Shown one piece after another: positions 44,592 through 52,695 of a DNA stretch of 64,000 nt (position 1 is the first letter of the stretch; each line of letters opens with the position of its first letter). Made by a program: the position numbers and the translations under genes. The notes below the pieces were generated by a model. The model was given only the letters and a program-made list of their open reading frames with translations. It searched no databases and was not told where the DNA came from. Source of the stretch: VXNF01 sp965116465 (lineage in GTDB: Bacteria > Actinomycetota > Acidimicrobiia > Acidimicrobiales > CATQHL01). Location: the NCBI GenBank assembly GCA_965116465.1, contig OZ220687.1, positions 806,001-870,000 on the forward strand, read 5' to 3'.

Positions 44592-45116
44592 TCAGCGGGT
44601 GTCGTGAGGGGTCGCCGTGGTCTCGTACATTCCCGCCGATTCCGATACCGAGACGAGTTCGTCGAGCGCCTCGCGGCGGCGCTCCGAGCGGGTCCGCTGA
44701 TACTCGAGCGCGTCGATCAGGCGGACCCGCCGATGCCGTCCGACGTGCTCGTACGGGATCTCGCCGGTGTCGAGCAATTCGACAAGCGCCGGACGTCTGA
44801 TCCGGAGGAAGTCGGCGACCTCTTGGGTGGTCAGCTGCTGGTGGATCGGGGCGATCGTGACCGCCTTGCCCTCCGCCATCGCCGACACGACTTCACGCAG
44901 CGCCTCGAACACCTCGCCAGGCAGGACATGCTCCTCGCCGCCCGGCCCGACCAACTTGGGCGGACCGGGAGGCGCAGGCATATGCAGAACGAACACGACT
45001 GCGTGCTCGCTGGGATCAACCCACCCGGCGTGCAGGTACTGGTTCAGGATCCGGAGCCCCTTCGGGTCCGGCAACTCAGCCGGAGGTAGCACGGTCAACT
45101 CGTCACGAGTTGTCAT
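44592..45116 (-). CDS. Excisionase-type helix-turn-helix protein, antitoxin-like, without PIN partner
   Basis: 174 aa. The MerR/excisionase helix-turn-helix is at ~92-150 (QLTTQEVADFLRIRRPALVELLDTGEIPYEHVGRHRRVRL), followed by the tail YQRTRSERRREALDELVSVSE. In relatives this protein is followed by a PIN-domain toxin. Here the next gene downstream is jetC, about 150 bases away, so it is either orphaned or regulates the Wadjet operon. GGAGG six nt before the ATG at 45116 fixes the start. Confidence 0.78.
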   Translation of the reverse strand: MTTRDELTVLPPAELPDPKGLRILNQYLHAGWVDPSEHAVVFVLHMPAPPGPPKLVGPGGEEHVLPGEVFEALREVVSAMAEGKAVTIAPIHQQLTTQEVADFLRIRRPALVELLDTGEIPYEHVGRHRRVRLIDALEYQRTRSERRREALDELVSVSESAGMYETTATPHDTR

Positions 45117-45366
45117 CGCCATCCTCCTTCCTGCGTTGACACCACGTGTCATCACTATAGGTACGAGAACTCGCACGGAGCACACCAGCGACTGCCTGCC
45201 GACCCGGCAGCCTGCCTCGACGGGAAAGATCGCGACCACAGAGAGACCCGACTCGAAACCAGGTTGTGGGACTCACGACTCGGTTTCAAGTCTCACAAGC
45301 AGCAGACGATGGCGAACGGCGACGCGACCGCCGCACGCCGGGTTCTCGTGGCGGATTACGTCCGAC

Positions 45367-45397
45367 CTCTCTATTCGCGTTCTATTCGAGGGGGGTA
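45367..45397. repeat. Solitary ATTCG-type repeat
   Basis: A single unit with the same CTATTCG-CGTT-CTATTCG-AGGGGGG core as the arrays at 31.9 and 33.6 kb, some 11.6 kb away. The five bases before it (GACCT) also match unit one. It sits in the 446-base gap between the excisionase-type gene and the XRE-ImmA gene; nothing else is seen in 45117-45366. Confidence 0.7.
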
Positions 45398-45502
45398 CCA
45401 CCTACCTCCGCACTGCCGTTGAGTCTCGATCCTGAACGGTGGCAAGCCGGTCCGTTCTGTGGGGCCAATCACGCGGACTCACCGTTCAGCGCGCCCACGA
45501 AA

Positions 45503-45539
45503 GTTACGCTATACGCTATTCTATAGGAAAGTTCGTAAC
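45503..45539 (+). promoter_or_regulatory. Nested inverted repeats upstream of the XRE-ImmA gene
   Basis: GTTACG (45503) pairs with CGTAAC (45534), and inside it CTATA (45509) pairs with TATAG (45522). A -10-like TATTCT overlaps the inner repeat. This is a likely autoregulatory operator for the XRE protein that starts 24 nt downstream behind GGGAGG. Confidence 0.5.
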
Positions 45540-45562
45540 AGCCCTGTCGCGGGAGGCGCGCC

Positions 45563-46768
45563 ATGACCGACTTGCACGAAGCCCTGAGGCGCGGCCGCGC
45601 CCGTGCCCGCTACTCCCAGGACGACGTGGGCGCGGCGCTGGGGGTGAGCCGGGCGATGGTGTCGTACTGGGAGGCCGGCTCGCGCGCTCCGAACGACCGC
45701 CAGTTGAGCGCATTGGCCCGGCTGTTCGGCATCACGCCCGCCGACCTGGCGGAGGGTCGCGATGTCGAGCCGGAGGACGTTGACCTGGCGGGAATGCTGC
45801 TCCGCGCCGACGAGGAGATCGATCCCGGGGCAGCCCCGGGCATCCGGGAGTTCGTCGACTTCCTCCAGCGGTATGCCGAACTGGCCGACCTCCTCGGCAT
45901 CTCCATCCGCGGCCTCACCCAGAGCCCGTTCGTCCATCGAGCGAAGTTCGTCCACAAGGACGACGTCCGCCGCAAGGCGGAGGAGGTCCGCTCTCTCGTC
46001 GGCCTCGGCACCGGGCCGATCCGCGACCTCGATCCCGTGTGCGAACTGTTGGGGATCACCGTCTATCGAGCGCCCCTCGGCACCGACCTCTCCCACGCGC
46101 CCTCGGGAGCCTTCCTGAACCATCCCGAGGTCGGATTCTCGATCCTCGTCAACCTGGACATGACTCCCGGACGGCGCCGTTTCACGGCCGCCCACGAACT
46201 TGCCCATGCTCTCTTCCACAGCAACGAGACGAACCGGGTCGTGTCCAACGGCAGCGGCCCTCGCGAGAGCTTCGCCGACGCGTTCGCCGGCGAGTTCCTC
46301 ATGCCGAGCGAGGGCGTCCGCCGGTTCGTCGAAGAGGTCGGGATCCCCCCTCGGATCGTCGACGCCACCGACGCCATCCACATCCAGCGGTACTTCGGTG
46401 TCTCCTGGCCGACCGCTCTCGTCCGGCTGCGCCAGATGAACGTCGTGACGGCGGACACCTACCGTGAGCTGAGGCGTTCGGTTCGCCCGGTCTCGCTCGC
46501 TCGCTCGCTCGGCTACTCGATCCACCCCGAGGAATACGAGCAGGATGCCGGATTGTGGAGGATCCACCGCTTTCCTCGGCCGTTCCTGCGAATGCTGCGA
46601 ACGGCAGTGATCGCAGATTTCATGTCACCGCCAACGGCTGCGTCATTCGCCGGGGTTGCCGTACCGGACATCGTGCAGATCCTCGGTCGGCCGCATGGCA
46701 ACGCCGAGCAGGAGCAGCCGCAGGTAGACATGGAGTTCGGTGAGTTCGAGGCGACGGGTGTCATCTGA
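45563..46768 (+). CDS. XRE helix-turn-helix + ImmA/IrrE metallopeptidase fusion
   Basis: 401 aa. Residues 5-60 are an XRE helix-turn-helix (YSQDDVGAALGVSRAMVSYWEAGSRAP). Residues ~150-290 are an ImmA/IrrE zincin with HELAH (His211, Glu212, His215) and the third-ligand region RESFADAFAGEFLMP. Such proteins act as antitoxins or stress-triggered proteases cleaving repressors. The 3' end overlaps the following PIN-like gene, so the pair is a COG2856-type toxin-antitoxin candidate. Confidence 0.85.
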   Translation: MTDLHEALRRGRARARYSQDDVGAALGVSRAMVSYWEAGSRAPNDRQLSALARLFGITPADLAEGRDVEPEDVDLAGMLLRADEEIDPGAAPGIREFVDFLQRYAELADLLGISIRGLTQSPFVHRAKFVHKDDVRRKAEEVRSLVGLGTGPIRDLDPVCELLGITVYRAPLGTDLSHAPSGAFLNHPEVGFSILVNLDMTPGRRRFTAAHELAHALFHSNETNRVVSNGSGPRESFADAFAGEFLMPSEGVRRFVEEVGIPPRIVDATDAIHIQRYFGVSWPTALVRLRQMNVVTADTYRELRRSVRPVSLARSLGYSIHPEEYEQDAGLWRIHRFPRPFLRMLRTAVIADFMSPPTAASFAGVAVPDIVQILGRPHGNAEQEQPQVDMEFGEFEATGVI

Positions 46769-47384
46769 CGACAAGCACATCATCGATACGGTCATCCTGC
46801 TGTACTTCTTCCTCGTCGGCGAGGAGGAGCTTCTCTGCAAGCTTCTCGGGACACCTCTGCAGGTCCCGCTGGCGGTCTACGACCCGGAGGACCGGGATCT
46901 CCCGCCCACGGCGAGCCGAAGAGCGGAACTGCTTTCGGAGATGCGGCAGGCAGTGGGGCACTACGAGAGTTCCGCCCGTCTGACCGGTGATGACGACTCG
47001 CTGTCCAGAGTCCGGCGCATCGACTCGCTGTACGACGAGCGCAGGCTTGTCCCGGTGCCAATGACCCCCGAAGAGCGGCTGCTCGCCGCCAGGCTCGAGA
47101 GTGCCGAGGCCCGTGGCTACGGCGTCCGGGTGCCGCTCGGGCCCGGCGAGGCGGCGTGTGTTGCCATCTCGTTCGAGCGCGACTGGACGATTGCCACGGA
47201 CGACTCCGACGCACTCAAAGTGCTGAAGAAACTCCACCGTGGTCAGGGCTTCCGCTATGAGCGGATCCGCAAGTTGCTGATCCGGGCGGCCGAGGAAGGG
47301 CACGTGACCCGCGAGGAGGCCAACCGACTCCACGCCGCTATGCGCTCGCACGGGTTCTGGGATACCGGGCAGCCCTTCGCATAA
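46740..47384 (+). CDS. PIN-like domain protein, probable toxin of the XRE-ImmA pair
   Basis: 214 aa from GTG at 46740 (a second GTG at 46758 is also plausible). PIN-type acids are suggested by IIDTVILLYFFL (first Asp), GEAACVAISFERD (Glu) and TIATDDSDALKVL (Asp pair). The middle is longer than in VapC. It overlaps the XRE-ImmA gene by 11-29 bases, indicating translational coupling and a shared function. Confidence 0.75.
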   Translation: MSSRRRVSSDDKHIIDTVILLYFFLVGEEELLCKLLGTPLQVPLAVYDPEDRDLPPTASRRAELLSEMRQAVGHYESSARLTGDDDSLSRVRRIDSLYDERRLVPVPMTPEERLLAARLESAEARGYGVRVPLGPGEAACVAISFERDWTIATDDSDALKVLKKLHRGQGFRYERIRKLLIRAAEEGHVTREEANRLHAAMRSHGFWDTGQPFA

Positions 47385-47423
47385 GGGGCGGCCGGGCGAC
47401 TGCGGCTGCCTATACCCCCCGCT

Positions 47424-47475
47424 CCCTGCCGGCGATCACCACCCTCATCGCCGAGTTCCCCACCGTACCGAGGGG
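47424..47475 (+). pseudogene. Hydrolase-family scrap (about 50 bp)
   Basis: TCCCTGCCGGCGATC, then CACCCTCATCGCCGAGTTC match codons of the SLSAIATLIAEF segment of the hydrolase at 52696. Neither end of the gene is present. Confidence 0.55.
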
Positions 47476-47485
47476 CTGAACGCCG

Positions 47486-49189
47486 TTATGACGCCTCGGC
47501 GGCCGGTGGTTCGTCTCCCGTTACGGGGTCTGGTGTGGCGGGCACCCAGTGGAAGTACGACCGCTCCCCACCGACGCCGCGGCGCTCGAGATAGGAGTTC
47601 CGGGCGGCGCCGGCGTCACAGGGGCTGTAGCCCACGGTCCCGGTCGTACTCGCCCAAGATCCCCAGTCCGGATCCAACACCACCACCCGGCAGGCGACAG
47701 GTGAGCGCACCGCCACCGCCCACACCGCCAGCGCACCGCTGTCGCCGGGATTCGGCGCAAGCACCGACACCTCCCACGGCGTCCGCCCCGCCGCCTGATC
47801 GGAGAACATGAGCGGGACTTCCTCCTCGCCGGTGGCCTGCGCCAGTTCCGACGTGGCCGGAACCGTCAAACCCATGCCCTCCAACGCGGCGACACTCGCG
47901 CCCGCGAAACCACCCTCGGCCTCATCCACCGACCTCGCCGCCGCGACGACCACCGACAAAGCCGCCACCGCAGCACCATCCAACTCACCAACCCGCCCAT
48001 CACCGAGCACCTCCCCGCCGCCCGGCGCCGCATCGGAGATGACTTCATCCGCGGCGGCATCAGTGCTCTCACCCCGTTCGGGCTCCTCGATCGAGCGCTC
48101 GCTCTCCGACACCGTCGTTGGGGGAATCGGCTGTGGATCCGATTCGTCGGCGGGGGGCTGCGGCGACGCTTCCGGTCGTTGCGGTGCCTCCTGTGGCTCC
48201 GCCGACGTGGCGCTCGGCGGCCCGGGGGGCGCGGCCGCAGTGGTGCCGGGCTCTGCACGGTCCCCGCTCCCAGTCATGGAGGAAAGGCACCGCGGCATGA
48301 GGAGCACTGCTACTAGCGCTACTCCTGCTACTCCGAACCAGAATAGTGCTCCTCCGATTCCGGTGAGAGCAGACCGGCGGGATCCGCTTCCGCCTCCGGT
48401 TCGTCGCGCTGGCGAGTGGCGTCCGCCGCCACCGGGAACGGGGCGCCGCACCGAAGCTCCTCCCACCGGGTCGTTCCGCCGGCTCCCAACGTCCCCAGGG
48501 GCCTGGAGTCGTTCGTTGCCGGCATCTCTCTCCGGCACCCACAGGTAGGTGAGCGGGGTACCGACCTGCCGCGCGACAGGCAGCGACGGCAGCATGGGAT
48601 GACGCCATTTGACAGCGGAGGGCGTGTTCCCCTTGGCCCTGTTGCAGTACTCATGGGCCATTTGCAGGTTGTCGACGTGGTGCAACATCGATTCGAGCGT
48701 CTGTCCCGCGCGGGCGGAACCCCTGGAGAAGTCAAAGAGGCCGAACTTCTTGGGGACGACGTGTTCGACCTGGCCTTCGGCGACGGGCAGGGGCAGGGCA
48801 CAGAGACCGCACCTGCCCTCGTCCCGCGAGGCGAGGTAGGCGAGAATCTCCGCACGGTCCCCGCGATCCCAGCGGCCGGTGGATGGATGGGGACGCAGTG
48901 CAGCAGCACGCCGGCGAAGCACCATCGCATCCCGGGAATGGCGGAAGGAGTGGACGAACGGGTCGAGGCCGTAGGAGCGCTGCGCCCTAGGTGTGCGACG
49001 GGCGTGGCACCACGAACAGACGGGGCGGCGGGGCACGAGGACTGCAACCAGGAGGTTGTAGACGACAACGACGAGCCCCTCCCATGCGGGGCCCCGACGA
49101 ATGGCCAGCCGCCACGCCGCAAAGGGCTTCGCCAGGTGGGTGGGCTCGTGCCCGCACCGCGAACATGTCGCAGTGGCCGCAGCGGGCAT
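47486..49189 (-). CDS. Membrane-anchored HNH endonuclease-domain protein
   Basis: 567 aa. A split zinc-ribbon pair (CSRC at 9-12, CSWC at 58-61) flanks a hydrophobic stretch (~37-53). The HNH region spans 127-188: CGLCALPLPVAEGQVEHVV, then HHVDNLQMAHEYCNRAKGN. A basic Gly-rich linker leads to a clear transmembrane helix (276-299). Then comes a Pro/Glu/Ser-rich segment (~305-395) and a C-terminal domain of unknown fold (~400-567) that would lie outside the membrane if the HNH part is cytoplasmic. GAGAGGAG precedes the ATG at 49189. I do not know this architecture; a membrane-localised nuclease acting on incoming DNA is only a guess. Confidence 0.75.
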   Translation of the reverse strand: MPAAATATCSRCGHEPTHLAKPFAAWRLAIRRGPAWEGLVVVVYNLLVAVLVPRRPVCSWCHARRTPRAQRSYGLDPFVHSFRHSRDAMVLRRRAAALRPHPSTGRWDRGDRAEILAYLASRDEGRCGLCALPLPVAEGQVEHVVPKKFGLFDFSRGSARAGQTLESMLHHVDNLQMAHEYCNRAKGNTPSAVKWRHPMLPSLPVARQVGTPLTYLWVPERDAGNERLQAPGDVGSRRNDPVGGASVRRPVPGGGGRHSPARRTGGGSGSRRSALTGIGGALFWFGVAGVALVAVLLMPRCLSSMTGSGDRAEPGTTAAAPPGPPSATSAEPQEAPQRPEASPQPPADESDPQPIPPTTVSESERSIEEPERGESTDAAADEVISDAAPGGGEVLGDGRVGELDGAAVAALSVVVAAARSVDEAEGGFAGASVAALEGMGLTVPATSELAQATGEEEVPLMFSDQAAGRTPWEVSVLAPNPGDSGALAVWAVAVRSPVACRVVVLDPDWGSWASTTGTVGYSPCDAGAARNSYLERRGVGGERSYFHWVPATPDPVTGDEPPAAEAS

Positions 49190-49300
49190 GGTGACTCCTC
49201 TCGCCAGTTCGACCGAACCCTATTGACACGGTGTGACACTCCCGTAGACCGCACACTGAAGCCGACCGCCATCCGCCACGGCAGACCGCAACCGGTACCG

Positions 49301-49572
49301 TGACCTGCGACACGGCGTCAACGGTCTGCCGACTTGACCCTCACCGGCGAGGAGGTCCGCGGATGCAACATCAGGGCCCGACATCCGCCGGTCTCATGTA
49401 TTCCGACAGCGGCGGTGACGGGCCGGTGGTGGTGGTGCTGCACGGGGTGTTGATGGGTGGCTCCCTGTGGGACACCGTCATCGAGGGCCTGGGGGATCGC
49501 TACCGCTGCATCGTCCCGGAGCTGCCGTTCGGCGCGCACACCACGCCGATGCCCGACACCGCCGACCGGCGG
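49301..49572 (+). pseudogene. Hydrolase-family copy: upstream box and first ~70 codons
   Basis: The box TGACCTGCGACACGGCGT (49301-49318) is followed 62 nt later by the ATG (49363) and a reading identical in style to the intact hydrolase up to PFGAHTTPMPDTAD. It then runs into the 3' end of the RHH antitoxin. 49190-49300 is the divergent promoter region of the HNH gene, with TTGACA near 49233. Confidence 0.85.
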
Positions 49573-49854
49573 TCAGGCGACCTCCAGGAAGCGGCGCAGT
49601 GCCTCTCGGATGATCTCACTGGTGGTGGTGTCCTCAGCGGTGGCGCGGGCCTCGATCGCGGCGCGCATCTCCGGGGCGAGTCGCACGGGCACAACGTCCG
49701 CCGGAGCCGAACCCATTGCCGGCCGACCGCGCCGGCGTCCCTTGAGCGCCTCGACGTCGTAGTCGGCCTTCTCCACTTCGGCACCAAGAGCATCGAGTTC
49801 CTCATCGGTCAGCACACGACCGCTGCGAGTCCGGCGAACGTCAGCGCCGCTCAT
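49573..49854 (-). CDS. Ribbon-helix-helix (CopG-type) antitoxin, copy 1
   Basis: 93 aa. The C-terminal RHH domain is PVRLAPEMRAAIEARATAEDTTTSEIIREALRRFL. The N-terminal half (RTRSGRVLTDEELDALGAEVEKADYDVEAL) is acidic and would bind the toxin. Its ATG overlaps the toxin stop (ATGA). The module is duplicated almost unchanged at 57620-58158. Confidence 0.85.
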   Translation of the reverse strand: MSGADVRRTRSGRVLTDEELDALGAEVEKADYDVEALKGRRRGRPAMGSAPADVVPVRLAPEMRAAIEARATAEDTTTSEIIREALRRFLEVA

Positions 49855-50111
49855 CGAGGTTCCTCCGGGCCGGCCAGCAGGTCCCAGAACACCGGGCGCA
49901 GGGCCATGGCGTGGATCACGATCTGTGACTCCCCTGCCAGTTCCAGCCAGATGATCTCCAGCAGGTTGCCGGCCGTGTCCGGGCCGATCGCCAGCACCTT
50001 CGGTGGATCGGCTTCGGGATCCAAGTCGATGACGGTGACGGCATGACCGATCGCATGGAAGATCTCCTCGTCGCCCAAGCCGTGCTTGTACCCAGACCGG
50101 TGAATCTCCAC
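49851..50111 (-). CDS. BrnT/DUF4258-like small toxin candidate, copy 1
   Basis: 86 aa. HRSGYKHGLGDEEIFHAIGHAV and ILIGPD-type strand KVLAIGPDTAGNLLEIIWLEL, then QIVIHAMALRPVFWDLL, give the compact RelE/BrnT-like alpha-beta pattern with conserved His and Arg. The GTG start is eight nt after TACGAT, a leaderless toxin-first operon. Toxin identity is inferred from the fold and the following antitoxin. Confidence 0.75.
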   Translation of the reverse strand: MEIHRSGYKHGLGDEEIFHAIGHAVTVIDLDPEADPPKVLAIGPDTAGNLLEIIWLELAGESQIVIHAMALRPVFWDLLAGPEEPR

Positions 50112-50139
50112 ACGTCAATATCGTAATACACAATTCCAT

Positions 50140-50954
50140 TGGCCCGACGACGGACCGCACCCGTTGGTGTCGTCGCCGTTGGACTCCGAGCAGCGTCTTG
50201 AGGACATGCTCGCCGAGGATCCCACCATGAGCGGAACCGATCTGCTCATCATCGGCAGGCAGGTACAGACCGGGTTCGGGGGAGTCATCGATCTCCTCGC
50301 GCTCGACACCGAGGGACGCGTCCACGTCGTCGAACCCAAGCGTGCCCGGACACCTCGGGACGTCGTCGCCCAGACGCTCGACTACGGGTCCTGGGTGAAG
50401 GATCTGAGCCTCTTCCGCCACTTCGCCGACGGCGGCCACGAGTACCTGGCTCGGACGTGGCTACTCGATCCCCACCAGGTCGAGGACAAGGCGGCTCGAC
50501 CGTCGCGCCGCAAGCTTCGCCCGTGGAACGGCCGGGACTTCTACGTGATCCTCGGTCGGGCCGAGCCGGGCGATCCCCGCCGGCCGATCGCCCACAAGTA
50601 CGGCTTGTTGAACGCGGGCGGCGGATCGTGGTACCGAAGCCGCTGCGCAACCTCGAACCGGGACATCGCGTGTTCGCCTATGTGAGCGGACCCGGCTACG
50701 TAGGCATCGGCCGCATCACCGGCACGGTGATCCCCGCACGAGATGCCCAAGTCGAAATCGAAGGCCGACCTCAACCGCTGCTCGACCTGCGAGACGTGAG
50801 CGCCGCGTGGAAGCAGAAGACAGCCTCGGACGACTCGCAGGTGACCGAGATGGTCGTGCCCGCGCAGTGGCGGGCCGCACAGTCCATCGAGCGGCCTCCC
50901 TCGCGTCGATCGCGGCCGCTCAATGCCACCAACGGGGTGTGCGCCCAGGGGTAG
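50140..50954 (+). pseudogene. NucS-like endonuclease, second long copy (5' truncated, same frameshift)
   Basis: It matches the gene at 33719 from its thirteenth codon on; the natural start is missing, replaced by the promoter of the toxin-antitoxin module. The catalytic stretch reads HVVEPKRARTP: Leu of ELK is changed to Pro (EPK). The same one-base loss after GGGSWY occurs as in the 33719 copy. The C-terminal half continues to a natural-looking end (ATNGVCAQG) at 50954. Confidence 0.82.
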
Positions 50955-51207
50955 CCGCACCACGCTCCACCATGTGCTCACACGGCACCAACAACTCCAC
51001 GTCGAACACCGCGCAATAGAACGCAGGCTCCGTGTACGCGAACCGATCCCGCAACGGGTACTCGATCTCGCAACACCGAGCCGCCACCGACTCCAGATCC
51101 CGGTACGCCTCCGGCGTCATCGGCGTATGCGAGATCTCCGCCGACCGTGCAGCCGGGCGATAGGGACGCCTACGCCAGAGCCTCATCGCGCGCAGCTTCC
51201 GACTCAT
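50920..51207 (-). CDS. Small hypothetical protein, uncertain
   Basis: Up to 95 aa. The N-terminus is basic (SRKLRAMRLWRRRPYRP). The middle has a more protein-like pattern (YRDLESVAARCCEIEYPLRDRF, then YCAVFDVELLVPCEHM). No family is recognised and the 3' end overlaps the NucS pseudogene. It may be a real gene or a chance frame. Confidence 0.35.
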   Translation of the reverse strand: MSRKLRAMRLWRRRPYRPAARSAEISHTPMTPEAYRDLESVAARCCEIEYPLRDRFAYTEPAFYCAVFDVELLVPCEHMVERGAATPGRTPRWWH

Positions 51208-51278
51208 TAGATCTCAAGTCTGACCCGCCAGCCGACACGTATCGAGCCGACCCGCGCCCGAAGCGCGAACCGACGCCG

Positions 51279-51542
51279 TGACCCTGCGACACGGCGTCGA
51301 CAATGCCCCTTCCCGACGCCCACTGGCGATGAGGTCTGGGAATGCAGCTTGAGGGCCCGACGGCGGGCGGTCTCGTGTACTCCGACAGCGGCGGCGATGG
51401 ACCCGTGGTGGTGTTGCTGCACGGCGTGTTGATGGGGGCTCCCAGTGGGACGCCGTCACCGCGGGCCTGCGGGATCGCTACCGCGGCGTCGTCCTAGAGC
51501 TGCCGTTCGGCGCGCTCACTACGCCGATGCCCGATGCGGCAA
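51279..51542 (+). pseudogene. Hydrolase-family copy: upstream box and damaged 5' third
   Basis: The upstream box (TGACCCTGCGACACGGCGT, 51279) precedes the ATG at 51342 by 63 nt. The first ~30 codons match, then one base is lost near GGGGGCTCCC (GVLMG|APSG...) and the frame breaks. Similarity ends near 51540, exactly where the next gene's 3' end begins. Confidence 0.8.
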
Positions 51543-52547
51543 CTAGGACCGCGGGACTATCGCGCTTCTTGGCTCAACACCTGACTTGAAGAGGCGCAGT
51601 AGAACGTAGCTGTCCTCGTGTGGCGCCTTCGCCACTACCCAGACTTCGTCGAAGTACTCAAGCGTGATGTCGCCGAAGTCAGGGGACGCCACCTGTGCGT
51701 CTCGGCCGAATATGTCATTGAGTTGCCAGGCTGCCGCGTTACCGTCAAGCATCACGGCAAGCCACCTGAGATCGGGCGCGCCATCCATCTGGCGCTTTGC
51801 CGTCTTCTTCTCAATACTTCGCGCGATTGCGTCAAGCAGGGCTTGACACTCACCGAACGCCGACTCACCGATCGACAGATGTGTCACCGCTCTCCCGCTG
51901 CCGTGCTGGATCGGTCGGGGTGGCATGGCGACGCGGACGCGCCGAGCGGTCGTCCAATCGTCGTGGTGATCCTGCAGGAGTTCCGGGTACCAGTAGCCGG
52001 ATTCCGAAGCCCAAGTCTGGAGCCACGATTCGAAGCTGATACTGCTTCGAGCTGCCTTCTGCCACGCACCGGCCCACACTCCCGAATTGAAGTACGCCCC
52101 GGGATCGATCAGCTTGTCCTGCGCGATTGCTGCCATCTCGCTGGTCGTACGTCCAGTGTTCTCCGCCGTTCTCAAGACGGGAATCAGCGCTTCCACCAAC
52201 TCGCGGGCGGAGCGCCTTCCGTTCATGCTCGGATTGTGATCTGACACCCACACATCCCACACATACGAGAGCCGCGGGTCAGGCCACTCCTTAGCGGCGT
52301 GCCTTGTCTTGCCTGTACTCGGGTCTACGGTCGCATCGCTGAATTGACTACGGACGCTCCGAGCTGCAGCGTCGGTATCGAGGATGACCTCGACATCAGC
52401 CAACCTCCCGTCCGCGAGCGTCACTCTCCAGTCAGGTGTGGGCACACTGCCCGGAGGCTTCAGCCGCTCGTAGCCCGCGACATCCTCCACCTGATGAATT
52501 ACATCCAGCGCTGCCTGTTCGTCGATCCTCACACCGCTCTCGGGCAC
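51543..52547 (-). CDS. Hypothetical protein, possibly a degenerate PD-(D/E)XK fold
   Basis: 334 aa, no family recognised. The N-terminal PTPDWRVTLADGRLADVEVILD resembles the Asp...Glu-x strand of restriction-type nucleases but lacks the Lys (DVEV). The middle is rich in Trp (ESWLQTWASESGYWYPELL) and the C-terminus has LRWLAVMLDGNAAAWQLNDIF. The GTG at 52547 lies eight nt after TAGGGT. Placement between two hydrolase copies suggests cargo of the island. Confidence 0.65.
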   Translation of the reverse strand: MPESGVRIDEQAALDVIHQVEDVAGYERLKPPGSVPTPDWRVTLADGRLADVEVILDTDAAARSVRSQFSDATVDPSTGKTRHAAKEWPDPRLSYVWDVWVSDHNPSMNGRRSARELVEALIPVLRTAENTGRTTSEMAAIAQDKLIDPGAYFNSGVWAGAWQKAARSSISFESWLQTWASESGYWYPELLQDHHDDWTTARRVRVAMPPRPIQHGSGRAVTHLSIGESAFGECQALLDAIARSIEKKTAKRQMDGAPDLRWLAVMLDGNAAAWQLNDIFGRDAQVASPDFGDITLEYFDEVWVVAKAPHEDSYVLLRLFKSGVEPRSAIVPRS

Positions 52548-52695
52548 GAACAGCCACCCTATGCGCGGATGCAGCGTTCTTCGGGAACGAGCGGAGTGAA
52601 TCTCACTGGGTATTCACGGCGTCAAGTGTGCCCTGGCTGTAGCACGGGCAGCTCAGCTGAGCAAGCACGACACCATCGGGCGAGGGACTCTGCGG

